Assembly: GCA_937896265.1 (NCBI GenBank)
Contig: CALBMD010000153.1
Span: 1-18,007, forward strand
Direction of reading: 5' to 3'
From: an uncultured Pseudomonadota bacterium
GTDB taxonomy: Bacteria > Bdellovibrionota_B > Oligoflexia > Oligoflexales > Bog-1112
Length of the DNA: 18,007 bases
Below, piece by piece: positions 6,696 to 14,380 of this stretch; the stretch's first letter is position 1; each line of letters opens with the position of its first letter. The notes beneath the pieces were generated by a model. The model made no database searches and had not been told where the DNA came from. It saw nothing but the letters and a program-made list of their open reading frames with translations. The position numbers and the translations under genes are program-made.

Positions 6696-7315
6696 AGGCG
6701 AACTTCCAGCCCTAAAAGCATGGACGCAGCTGTTCCCTTGTACTTGTAGTTCATAGAATTTATGCCACTGATGTCGGTCTCATCTTTTGTTGGCTTAAGC
6801 GTCAACGTCGCTAGCTGATACTCTAGAACAAGATTAAGAAAAGGTATGGGCCCATAGCGAAGCCCTAAACTAACGTGTGAGCCTGTTGTGTTGTAATCCA
6901 CGGGTACTTTCGTTGTAACGCCAGCTATCGTACGGTTAGCCTTAGTCACTGCTTTGCCTATAATCGTCGCGCCTAATTTAACAAAAGGGGTAATTTTCCA
7001 TAGAGCTATTGGGCTCCAGGCGGCGATTTGTGCAGAAATATCGCTGCCTGCATATTCTGGAAAAGCGTCATCGTTATTAGATGTTGTCACTGGCAAGAGA
7101 GCTTGAATGCCAAAGCTAATGGGTACTAATGGAATAGGGTCAAGATGTAGTCCAACGCCCAGCGTCTGTGCTTTTACATCATGCTTAGTTTCTAGGGCGC
7201 TATTTTTTAACTCGAACGTCGTGCTACCGGTCATAGCTTCAACGCTGATAATAGCGACACTGAGTTTTGTCCAACTAAATAAAGTCACTGCGGCAAAGAT
7301 CCAAAGACTTTTCAT
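6692..7315 (-). CDS. Predicted outer-membrane beta-barrel protein
   Basis: The 207-residue product has a Sec signal (MKSLWIFAAVTLFSWTKLSVA) and then alternating polar and hydrophobic stretches typical of a small OmpA-like or OmpW-like barrel, ending in a strand (LLGLEVRL). Paired strands with proline turns (LDPIPLVPISFGIQALLPV and RYGPIPFLNLVLEYQL) repeat through the protein. No enzyme motif is visible and the family is not recognised precisely; pore, adhesin or structural roles are all possible. GAGG lies 5 bases before the ATG. It converges on the transglycosylase gene with a 4-base shared stop region and lies downstream of the 403-residue exported protein gene on the same strand, 232 bases away. 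Confidence 0.65.
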   Translation of the reverse strand: MKSLWIFAAVTLFSWTKLSVAIISVEAMTGSTTFELKNSALETKHDVKAQTLGVGLHLDPIPLVPISFGIQALLPVTTSNNDDAFPEYAGSDISAQIAAWSPIALWKITPFVKLGATIIGKAVTKANRTIAGVTTKVPVDYNTTGSHVSLGLRYGPIPFLNLVLEYQLATLTLKPTKDETDISGINSMNYKYKGTAASMLLGLEVRL

Positions 7316-7430
7316 ACTAGCCTCGCACTTGGTTTTTAAAAGTATCTCTATTCTACGTGCTTGGTTTCGTTAGTGCAAGAATCGAAAACAAGAGGGCAGG
7401 GCTACCGCAGCTAAATTGTCTTGACGACTA

Positions 7431-7471
7431 AAAAGCAAGGCAAAGTTTGGAAAAATGACGCGCCTTGTTTT
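7431..7471. terminator. A/T-flanked hairpin between two minus-strand genes
   Basis: AAAAGCAAGGC (7431-7441) can pair with GCCTTGTTTT (7462-7471) with one bulged G and a 20-base loop. A-run and T-run at the ends make it look like a weak bidirectional terminator between the 403-residue protein gene and the barrel gene. The loop is long, so confidence is low. Confidence 0.3.
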
Positions 7472-7486
7472 CAAAAAAAGCCTTCT

Positions 7487-7516
7487 TGGGAGAAACCAGC
7501 TGCGCAGTTTTCTCCT
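7487..7516 (-). terminator. Candidate hairpin after the 403-residue protein gene
   Basis: On the minus strand GGAGAAA and TTTCTCC form a 7-pair stem around an inner palindrome CTGCGCAG. A run of seven Ts follows, but about 10 bases past the stem, so this is at best an imperfect intrinsic terminator. One arm belongs to the 39-base dispersed repeat. Confidence 0.35.
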
Positions 7517-7546
7517 AAACCCTCATCCTTGCTGTTGCTAGAATTT
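7508..7546. repeat. 39-base dispersed repeat, copy 1
   Basis: This 39-base segment recurs at 16290-16328 with 37 identities. It starts TTTTCTCC, contains AAACCCTCATCCTTGCTGTT and ends CTAGAATTT on the plus strand. It ends one base from the stop codon of the minus-strand 403-residue protein gene. Flanking bases do not match those of the other copy, so the unit is well bounded. Confidence 0.75.
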
Positions 7547-7547
7547 G

Positions 7548-8759
7548 TTAAAGTGACTTTGGTGGCCAAGCTGTAGGAAAATGTTTGTCGTCGAACATAA
7601 AAGCTTGGTCAAGCTTTGTTTGCCGCTGACCTTTGCGAATATAGACAATAGCGCCTTCAGCGATGAGTAGGCCTTGGGCATTTTTAATTGCCTGCTCTGG
7701 ACCAAAAAAGCCGACGACGTGACCTTTTACATGGTTTGATTCTTCCTTGGCAATTAAACGGTCGCCCATTTTCAAGCCCCATGCTCGCCCTTTGTCTAAA
7801 TAGACCCATGCTCCATAAATTTTACGAACAATCGGTAAATCACTCGATAAGGCCTGATCTTGCTTTTTCAGCTCAGCAAAAAAATCGCTAGGCAACGCTA
7901 AAGATAGCTTGTTACCTGCTTGGTTGAGAGTGACAGCCATACTTTCATCGCTGCCAATTTGATCGGCAAACACGGCAGCGAGTGTTGTGCGCTTGAGAGC
8001 TAGTGTTATCGGCAATTGAAAGCTTTTGCTAGCTGTAGCCCATGTTAGAAACCAGTGGGTGTTGGCTTTGATATTTGCTTGTTTGTTATTAAGCAGTAGA
8101 TCTAAGCTGGCAAGATTTTCATTACCCACAAAATTGACAAGACGAAAATCACTCTTCAAGGCTAGCTCACTGGCAAGCAGGTTGAGGCAATCGGCTGATC
8201 TGAGTAACCCATCTGTTAAGGCCTGTGATGTCGTTATACTAAGCTTTAGGGCGCCTTGAGCTTGAGCAAGCTTTGTTGGTAACAGCTGAGTCTTAAAGTC
8301 AGCGCTGATGCCCCAGTTTTTCAAAGGTAAAGCAACGTGCGTCAGCTGTTTGAGTTCTTTAGTGCTTGTTGCAATCGTAGCTAGTGAGAGAAGTGTTTGA
8401 TCGCCAATGGCACAGAGAATGGGTTGAAACGTTAAAGAGTAGGGCGCTAACTTTGTTTTGAGGCTGCCAACTTGCGTTGTTTGGCTTAGCCTGAGAAGCT
8501 CTGGCAGAGCTTGTATAGAATTTGCTGCTAAAAACGCCTGCAAGGAACCTGTTTCATTAAAAAGCATTTTGGCTAAGTCGTAGCGCAATGCCTCAAGTTT
8601 TGGTTTAATAGCAGCGGCAAATTCATGGTCAATAGCACTCAAGCGCCAAGGCAGCATGATGCCTTCAGGCGGCATTCCGAAAGCGAGAGCATCCCTTAAT
8701 ACCAGACATAGAATCAGGGAGCTGGCAGTTTTTTGAATACGCCATAAGAAATTAATCAT
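7548..8759 (-). CDS. Exported protein of unknown function
   Basis: The 403-residue product is not recognised. It has a plausible signal peptide (hydrophobic SSLILCLVL, cut after Ala-Leu-Ala near residue 26). The middle is rich in Leu, Ala, Thr and Gln with no cofactor or catalytic motif. The C-terminal 90 residues contain VYLDKGRAWGLKMGDRLIA and a second Gly-rich strand (VKGHVVGFFGPEQ), a pattern resembling the C-terminal beta domain of FlgT-type flagellar proteins; this is only a resemblance and no flagellar genes are nearby. AAGG lies 6 bases before the ATG. It is transcribed away from recA across about 100 bases and its stop abuts copy 1 of the 39-base repeat. Confidence 0.6.
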   Translation of the reverse strand: MINFLWRIQKTASSLILCLVLRDALAFGMPPEGIMLPWRLSAIDHEFAAAIKPKLEALRYDLAKMLFNETGSLQAFLAANSIQALPELLRLSQTTQVGSLKTKLAPYSLTFQPILCAIGDQTLLSLATIATSTKELKQLTHVALPLKNWGISADFKTQLLPTKLAQAQGALKLSITTSQALTDGLLRSADCLNLLASELALKSDFRLVNFVGNENLASLDLLLNNKQANIKANTHWFLTWATASKSFQLPITLALKRTTLAAVFADQIGSDESMAVTLNQAGNKLSLALPSDFFAELKKQDQALSSDLPIVRKIYGAWVYLDKGRAWGLKMGDRLIAKEESNHVKGHVVGFFGPEQAIKNAQGLLIAEGAIVYIRKGQRQTKLDQAFMFDDKHFPTAWPPKSL

Positions 8760-8860
8760 ATAGTGCCTTATCGGTCCTATTTGAAAAAATTTTAAGAAAT
8801 CGCTGGCCGATTCGATTGAGATTGACCATGCTAGGTTAGAAATAAACGAAAGGGTTGAAT

Positions 8861-10006
8861 ATGAAATCAGTGGAAGGTGTAAATCTTCATAATAAGGATA
8901 GATTACAGGCTATTGAGTTAGCGGTAGGCTCGATTGAAAAGCAATTTGGTAAAGGCGCTATCATGCGCTTGGGTGAACAGCCACCTAGCAGCAGCCTCGA
9001 TGCTTTGCCTACAGGGTCCTTATCTCTTGATATTGCTATCGGTATTGGCGGCTTACCGCGAGGCCGCTTGATTGAAATCTATGGGCCAGAGTCAAGCGGT
9101 AAAACGACGCTGACACTGCATGCTATTGCTGAAGCGCAAAAGCAAGGCGGCATCTGTGCCTTTATCGATGCAGAGCATGCTCTTGATACCTCTTATGCCA
9201 AAATGATTGGTGTTGATTTAGACAATCTACTTATTTCCCAACCTGATACCGGCGAACAGGCTCTTGATATTGTGGAAATGCTGGTGCGCAGTGGTGGTGT
9301 CGATGTCATTGTTATCGACTCGGTAGCAGCGCTAACACCAAAGGCTGAGCTTGAGGGTGAGATGGGTGACCGTCATATTGGCCTGCAAGCTAGACTCATG
9401 TCGCAAGCTTTGCGTAAGCTCACTGCTGCAGTGTGCAAAACAAAGTGTGTTGTCATCTTCATCAACCAGCTGCGTATGAAGATAGGTGTCATGTTTGGTA
9501 GCCCAGAAACAACTACCGGCGGCAATGCCCTTAAATTCTATGCCTCTTTACGCTTAGACATCAGGCGTATTTCCTCGATTAAAGCCGAAGAAGAAACTAC
9601 TGGTAGTCGAGTGCGGGTAAAAGTGGTCAAAAATAAGTTGGCAGCGCCGTTTAAACAAGCTGAGTTTGATGTTATGTTTAATCAGGGTGTGTCCAAGAGC
9701 GGCGATATTCTTGATTTAGCTGTGACAAAGGGGCTGGTACGCAAGTCTGGCTCTTGGTTTTCATACGGCGAAGAGCGTCTTGGTCAAGGCCGTGAAGGAG
9801 CTAAGGCTTTCTTAGAAGAGAACTCTAAGATTGCAGATAAGCTCGAAAGGGAGCTTCGCCAGGCTTATGGTTTGCCTATCCCTGTGACAGCAGAATCATT
9901 AGCTGAGAAAAAAGAAGCGAAAGAGAAAGAGCCAGCGGGCAAGATTAAGACAACAAAGAAAAAAGATATTTTAAGTTCTGGGTTATCTCCGGATGAACTT
10001 ATGTAA
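8861..10006 (+). CDS. recA: Recombinase RecA
   Basis: RecA forms ATP-dependent filaments on single-stranded DNA, drives strand exchange and triggers LexA cleavage. The 381-residue protein has the Walker A motif at 75-82 (GPESSGKT), catalytic Glu105 (FIDAEHALD), Walker B at about 147-158 (VDVIVIDSVAAL), the DNA-binding loop region near 170-185 (GDRHIGLQARLMSQALRKL) and INQLRMKIGVMFG at about 201-213. It is longer than the 353-residue E. coli protein because of a Lys/Glu-rich C-terminal tail, more basic than the acidic E. coli tail. AAAGGG at 8849-8854 is 6 bases before the ATG at 8861; a TTG at 8855 abuts it and was not chosen. Malate synthase follows after 11 bases. I could not identify an SOS box upstream. 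Confidence 0.98.
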   Translation: MKSVEGVNLHNKDRLQAIELAVGSIEKQFGKGAIMRLGEQPPSSSLDALPTGSLSLDIAIGIGGLPRGRLIEIYGPESSGKTTLTLHAIAEAQKQGGICAFIDAEHALDTSYAKMIGVDLDNLLISQPDTGEQALDIVEMLVRSGGVDVIVIDSVAALTPKAELEGEMGDRHIGLQARLMSQALRKLTAAVCKTKCVVIFINQLRMKIGVMFGSPETTTGGNALKFYASLRLDIRRISSIKAEEETTGSRVRVKVVKNKLAAPFKQAEFDVMFNQGVSKSGDILDLAVTKGLVRKSGSWFSYGEERLGQGREGAKAFLEENSKIADKLERELRQAYGLPIPVTAESLAEKKEAKEKEPAGKIKTTKKKDILSSGLSPDELM

Positions 10007-10017
10007 AGGAAGTAAGG

Positions 10018-11583
10018 ATGCTCGATATTAAAGCTAGTTCCCATCCGCAGCAGGCACAAATTCTGACACCTGAACTATTAGCTTTTGTCCAATTTTTGGA
10101 AGAAAAGTTTGGTGATCATCGTCAGGAGCTGCTTAGAAATCGGGAACAGCGGCAATATCTCATCGACAAGGGGCAATTGCCTCAATTCTTACCTGAAACA
10201 AAAGATATTCGCAGCAGTAGTTGGCAAGTGGCACCTTGTCCTGAAGATTTGCTTGACCGTCGTGTAGAAATCACTGGCCCTGCAGATCGTAAGATGATTA
10301 TCAATGCTTTGAATTCTGGTGCTAAGGTATTCATGGCAGATTTAGAGGATAGCCTCTCACCAAGCTGGGATAATGTGCTAAATGGCCAGCTTAACCTAAA
10401 GCGCGCTGTGGATCGCCAAATTGATTTTGTCGATCAAAGTACTGGTAAGGAATACAAGTTACTTGCAAAGACAGCAACGCTTGTGGTGCGTCCTCGCGGT
10501 TGGCATTTGGATGAAATGAATATTCATTGCCATGGCAAGCCTATTTCGGCAAGCCTCTTTGATTTTGCCTGCTACTTTTTCCACAACGCCAAAAATTTAC
10601 TAGCAAAGGGCAGTGGGCCTTATTTTTATTTGCCAAAGCTTGAGAACCACGCCGAAGCGCGTCTTTGGAACAATGTTTTTATTGAAGCGCAGAAATATTT
10701 GCATCTACCGCAAGGAACAATCCGGGCAACAGTGCTGATTGAGACGATCACAGCTGCTTTTGAAATGGATGAAATTCTCTATGAGCTCAAAGAGCATGCC
10801 TCTGGCCTAAATGCTGGCCGTTGGGATTATCTTTTTAGCTTGATTAAGCGCTTTCGTAATTATCAGGACTTGGTGTTGCCTGATAGATCCCAGCTCACTA
10901 TGTCAGTTCCTTTTATGCGTGCTTACTCTCAGTTGCTTGTAAAGTGTTGTCATCGTCATGGAGCGCACGCTATTGGTGGTATGAGCGCTTTTATCCCTAA
11001 CCGTCATAAACCTGAGATTACAGAAAGAGCCTTAGCTAATGTGCGTGCGGATAAAACGCAGGAAGCAAACGATGGCTTTGATGGATCTTGGGTGGCCCAT
11101 CCAGATCTTGTCTTGCATGTCAAAGATGTATTTGATGCCAAATTAGGCAAAGCAGCCAACCAAAAGCATGTGTTGCGCGAGGATGTCGTTGTGCATCCTG
11201 AGCAGCTGATTGGTGCTAGGGTGCAGGGGGGCAAGATTACTGAGCAAGGCTTGCGAACCAATACAAGTGTGGCTATTCAATATATTGGTGAATGGTTGGC
11301 TGGTCGCGGCGCTGTAGCTATAAATGATCTGATGGAAGATGCGGCTACCGCCGAAATATCAAGAGCGCAGATTTGGCAGTGGCTAAACCACAGAGCTAGC
11401 ATGGATGATGGCACGCTGATCACACCTGATCTTTATCGCCGCATTCGTCAAGAAGAACTTGATAAACTACCGGCATTGGATCGTTATACCAAGGCAAGTG
11501 AGATCCTTGACAGTTTAGTCTTAGCTCAAACCTTTCCTGACTTCTTGACTCTCAAGGCTTACCCAGTATTGTCGCAAAGCTAA
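10018..11583 (+). CDS. aceB: Malate synthase A
   Basis: Malate synthase condenses glyoxylate and acetyl-CoA to malate in the glyoxylate cycle. The 521-residue protein is the usual length for class A. Visible active-site elements are Arg160 (RPRGWHLDE), Glu242 (IETITAAFEMDEI), the family signature His-Ala-Ser-Gly-x-x-x-Gly-Arg-Trp-Asp-Tyr at 260-271, and Asp441 (LMEDAATAEISRAQIWQW), the expected catalytic base. AAGGA at 10006-10010 is 7 bases before the ATG and touches the recA stop, so translation is probably linked to that of recA. Isocitrate lyase, the usual partner, is absent from the window. A long inverted repeat follows the stop. Confidence 0.96.
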   Translation: MLDIKASSHPQQAQILTPELLAFVQFLEEKFGDHRQELLRNREQRQYLIDKGQLPQFLPETKDIRSSSWQVAPCPEDLLDRRVEITGPADRKMIINALNSGAKVFMADLEDSLSPSWDNVLNGQLNLKRAVDRQIDFVDQSTGKEYKLLAKTATLVVRPRGWHLDEMNIHCHGKPISASLFDFACYFFHNAKNLLAKGSGPYFYLPKLENHAEARLWNNVFIEAQKYLHLPQGTIRATVLIETITAAFEMDEILYELKEHASGLNAGRWDYLFSLIKRFRNYQDLVLPDRSQLTMSVPFMRAYSQLLVKCCHRHGAHAIGGMSAFIPNRHKPEITERALANVRADKTQEANDGFDGSWVAHPDLVLHVKDVFDAKLGKAANQKHVLREDVVVHPEQLIGARVQGGKITEQGLRTNTSVAIQYIGEWLAGRGAVAINDLMEDAATAEISRAQIWQWLNHRASMDDGTLITPDLYRRIRQEELDKLPALDRYTKASEILDSLVLAQTFPDFLTLKAYPVLSQS

Positions 11584-11652
11584 TACGCTGATTTTTGCGA
11601 GGCCCTCAAAAAACAAAATTGATTTCAGAAGTTTTTATACGCTGATTTTTGC
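11583..11652. repeat. Perfect 16-base direct repeat
   Basis: ATACGCTGATTTTTGC occurs at 11583-11598 and again at 11637-11652, 54 bases apart, between the convergent malate synthase and purB genes. The first copy begins on the last base of the malate synthase stop codon. Confidence 0.8.
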
Positions 11653-11665
11653 TTTTTTCAGGGCC
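11601..11665. terminator. Long inverted repeat between convergent aceB and purB
   Basis: GGCCCTCAAAAAA (11601-11613) pairs with TTTTTTCAGGGCC (11653-11665) at 12 of 13 positions across a 39-base loop. The A-run and T-run next to a GC-rich core in both orientations fit a bidirectional terminator, though the loop is unusually long. The 16-base direct repeat brackets and enters the loop. Confidence 0.45.
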
Positions 11666-11667
11666 GG

Positions 11668-13032
11668 CTAGTTTTGCACACTGTCTGCTAATGCTACCGC
11701 TAGCCCAATGTAATCGCGTGGTGATAAAGCTAACAGCTTCTCGCGTTCTTCACTATCAAGAGGTAGGCTTTGTACAAAAGTCAAAAGATCTTCACGTTTA
11801 ACTTCTTTGCCGCGACTAAACTCTTTTAGCTGTTCGTAAGCATCTTTTATGCCGTTTTTACGCAGTAGCGTCTGTACAGCTTCAGCCAAGACCTCCCAAG
11901 AGGCGGCTAGGTCTTTCTCCATCTGCTCTGGATTGGCATCAAGACGCGATAGACCTGTTCTTAGGGAATAAAGCGCTAATAAATGATGGCCAACCATCGT
12001 GCCAAGGGAGCGCTTTACTGTTGAGTCAGTTAAGTCACGCTGTAATCTTGATATGGGTAATTTGCTAGCAAAAAAAGAGCATAATGAGTTTGATAAGCCG
12101 AAATTACCTTCAGCATTTTCAAAATGAATGGGGTTTACTTTATGCGGCATTGTTGAAGAGCCCACTTCGCCTGCAATTTTTTTTAATCCTAAATATTTCT
12201 TGCTAATATATTGCCAAATATCCTGGCAAAGCCCGATAGCTATGGTGTTATAAAGAACCATCGCTTGGGCAAAGCGTGCTAATCCATCGTGGCTTTCAAT
12301 TTGCGTTGTAAGCGGGTTAAAGCACAATTTAAGCTCATTTTCAACAAAAAGACGGCATAAAGCTGGCCAATCATAGCTTGGATAAGCTAAAGCTAGTGCG
12401 TGATAGCAACCGACAGTGCCATTTAATTTGCCGTAGATTTCAATCGATGTAAGAAAATGCCGTTGGTTTTTTAGGCGGTGTAAAAAGACCGCCAGCTCTT
12501 TACCTAGGGTTGTTGGGCTAGCTGGTTGACCATGCGTATATGCTAGCATGGGTTGTGTTCGTGTTTTTTGAATCAGGGCAATAAGCTGCTCTTCTAAGGT
12601 ATACATCGCTGGTAGCATAAATTCATCGCGAAGCCTTTGCAGCATAAGAGAGTAGGCGAGATTATTCACATCTTCAGAAGTCAGGCCAAAATGAATAAAA
12701 CTAAATACTTTTTCTGGCACTGCAAGATGTGTTAGAAATTCTCTAAGAAAATACTCGCAGGCTTTAACATCGTGGTTAGTCGTGGCTTCAAGCTCTTTGA
12801 CGCGCTGAAAGTTCGATGTTGTCAGATTTTTTGAGAGATCACGTAATTTTTCTTTATGGCTGTGATTTAACCCTAAGCCACCAGCCAAGACTGTATCAAG
12901 AAAGACAAGCCAGCGTGCCTCAATATCTAAACGAAAAGTGATGAGCCCTTTTTCGCTAGTAAGATCACTGATAGCAGCGATTTGCTGTTGGTAACGTCCA
13001 TCCAGCGGGCTTATTGAAGATAGGGTATCCAC
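11668..13032 (-). CDS. purB: Adenylosuccinate lyase
   Basis: PurB removes fumarate from SAICAR and from adenylosuccinate, giving AICAR and AMP. The 454-residue protein is of the longer E. coli type, shown by the N-terminus (SISPLDGRYQ) and length. Active-site segments are TTNHDVKACEYF around His87, FGLTSEDVNN (115-124), the general-acid His168 (YTHGQPASP), and the signature loop GSSTMPHKVNP at 291-301 with Ser292/Ser293. The start is GTG at 13030-13032, with a perfect AGGAGG 5 bases upstream; an ATG overlaps it in another frame but opens only a few codons. It diverges from purA. Confidence 0.96.
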   Translation of the reverse strand: MDTLSSISPLDGRYQQQIAAISDLTSEKGLITFRLDIEARWLVFLDTVLAGGLGLNHSHKEKLRDLSKNLTTSNFQRVKELEATTNHDVKACEYFLREFLTHLAVPEKVFSFIHFGLTSEDVNNLAYSLMLQRLRDEFMLPAMYTLEEQLIALIQKTRTQPMLAYTHGQPASPTTLGKELAVFLHRLKNQRHFLTSIEIYGKLNGTVGCYHALALAYPSYDWPALCRLFVENELKLCFNPLTTQIESHDGLARFAQAMVLYNTIAIGLCQDIWQYISKKYLGLKKIAGEVGSSTMPHKVNPIHFENAEGNFGLSNSLCSFFASKLPISRLQRDLTDSTVKRSLGTMVGHHLLALYSLRTGLSRLDANPEQMEKDLAASWEVLAEAVQTLLRKNGIKDAYEQLKEFSRGKEVKREDLLTFVQSLPLDSEEREKLLALSPRDYIGLAVALADSVQN

Positions 13033-13057
13033 ATTTTCCTCCTAGCTAAAAGCGCGA

Positions 13058-13086
13058 TAGACACCGCAAACAGAATTTACTATAAC
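13058..13086 (+). promoter_or_regulatory. Sigma-70-like promoter of purA
   Basis: TAGACA (13058-13063) and TATAAC (13081-13086) each have one mismatch to consensus and are 17 bases apart. Transcription from about 13093 would leave a 28-base leader before purA. The reverse strand must also hold the purB promoter within the same 88 bases, so the two probably overlap. Confidence 0.5.
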
Positions 13087-13120
13087 CTTCTAGTACTCAA
13101 AAAGCCACGCAGAGGTGATC

Positions 13121-14377
13121 ATGTCGAAGATAGACATTCTAATCGGAGCGCAATGGGGAGACGAGGGAAAAGGCAAATGGGTGGATTATCTCTGCCCTGA
13201 TTTTGCTGTTATAGCTCGGTTTCAAGGCGGCAATAACGCTGGACACACGATTTATGTTGAAGGCGAAAAGCAGGTGCTTCACCTCTTGCCCAGCGGCGTT
13301 TTTCATAACAAACTTTGCGTGCTCTTATCTGGAGTTGTCATCGATCCTATGCAGCTTCTTATGGAAATTGAAGGAGTTCGCAAAAGCTATGGTTTTGTTG
13401 ATCAGCATCTAATCGTTTCGGAAAAAGCTCACACGATTACACCATTTCACGTCGCTAAAGATATCGCTAATGAAAAGATGAAGAATAAGATTGGCACGAC
13501 CAAAAAAGGTATTGGCCCCTCTTATGGTAGTAAAGTTTCGCGCACTGGGCTTTCCATGGTGCATTATGTTGACAAAAATAAGCGAGAGGCTTGGATCAAA
13601 GAGATGCTGAGAAATGATCCAGCTTTTCAAGAAAACTATGAAATAGATAAAGAGGCTTGGCTTGAGTTTAATGAGGCCGCTGAAAAGCTGAAGGTCTATG
13701 TAAAAAACGCCGAAGCCATTTTGCGCAAAAAGACAAAGGCTGGTGCTTCCATGCTTTTAGAAGGGGCGCAAGGCACATTACTTGATATCAATCATGGTAC
13801 CTACCCTTATGTAACTTCAAGCTCCACCATCGCTGCTGGTGCTTGTGCTAGTTTGGGCATAGACCCGCGTAGGTTGCACAAGATTGTAGGTGTCGCCAAA
13901 GCTTATACAACCAGGGTTGGTGAAGGTCCCTTTCCTACGGAGATCTTTGACTCAATTGGCGATATGATTGGTGAGAAGGGGCAAGAGTATGGGGCGACGA
14001 CAAAGCGCAAGCGTCGCGTCGGTTGGTTTGATGGCGTGGCTTTTAAGTACGCTGTTGATCTCAATGGCTTTGATTGCATTTATTTAAATAAGCTTGATAT
14101 CTTGACAGGGATTGAGAGTATTAAGATAGCTACACATTACGAGCACCCAACTATTGGGGTTGTTCACGATTTTCCAAGCAGTGCGGATACTCTTAGTGAA
14201 TGCGTTGCTTCCTATGAATCGGTCCCTGGCTGGGATGTAGACATAGCATCCTGTAATAGCAAAAAAGCCTTGCCTAAAGCCGTGCTTGCTTATATTGCTC
14301 GTCTTGAGGAAGTAGGCGGTACAAAGATTGCTGCCATTGGAACTGGTCCTGGTCCTGAGGATTTTGTTAGCCTCTAA
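13121..14377 (+). CDS. purA: Adenylosuccinate synthetase
   Basis: PurA uses GTP to join IMP and aspartate into adenylosuccinate, the first step from IMP to AMP. The 418-residue protein has the catalytic Asp14 in GAQWGDEGKGK, His42 in GGNNAGHTI, the IMP-binding GTTKKGIGP segment, EGAQGTLLDINHG, the aspartate loop TTRVGEGPFPTE, and the segment TTKRKRRVGWFDG (Lys where most members have Gly). AGAGG lies 5 bases before the ATG at 13121; an upstream GTG overlapping the ribosome-binding site was not chosen. It diverges from purB, whose product takes the next step, and is followed after 3 bases by the TMEM43-like gene. Confidence 0.97.
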   Translation: MSKIDILIGAQWGDEGKGKWVDYLCPDFAVIARFQGGNNAGHTIYVEGEKQVLHLLPSGVFHNKLCVLLSGVVIDPMQLLMEIEGVRKSYGFVDQHLIVSEKAHTITPFHVAKDIANEKMKNKIGTTKKGIGPSYGSKVSRTGLSMVHYVDKNKREAWIKEMLRNDPAFQENYEIDKEAWLEFNEAAEKLKVYVKNAEAILRKKTKAGASMLLEGAQGTLLDINHGTYPYVTSSSTIAAGACASLGIDPRRLHKIVGVAKAYTTRVGEGPFPTEIFDSIGDMIGEKGQEYGATTKRKRRVGWFDGVAFKYAVDLNGFDCIYLNKLDILTGIESIKIATHYEHPTIGVVHDFPSSADTLSECVASYESVPGWDVDIASCNSKKALPKAVLAYIARLEEVGGTKIAAIGTGPGPEDFVSL

Positions 14378-14380
14378 GAA

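Noticed and set aside
7455..7541. 28-codon plus-strand frame ending in copy 1 of the 39-base repeat
   Set aside because: A GGA lies near its ATG, and copy 2 ends in the same frame, but both differences between copies change amino acids and copy 2 has no proper start, so there is no sign of selection on a peptide.
8760..8860. SOS box or clear promoter upstream of recA
   Set aside because: I looked for the E. coli, Gram-positive and alphaproteobacterial LexA patterns and saw none; the -35-like words TTGAGA and TTGACC have no good -10 partner. LexA sites of other lineages could be missed.
8855..8860. Two-codon upstream extension of recA from TTG
   Set aside because: The TTG abuts the AAAGGG ribosome-binding site, whereas the ATG at 8861 is at a normal 6-base distance.
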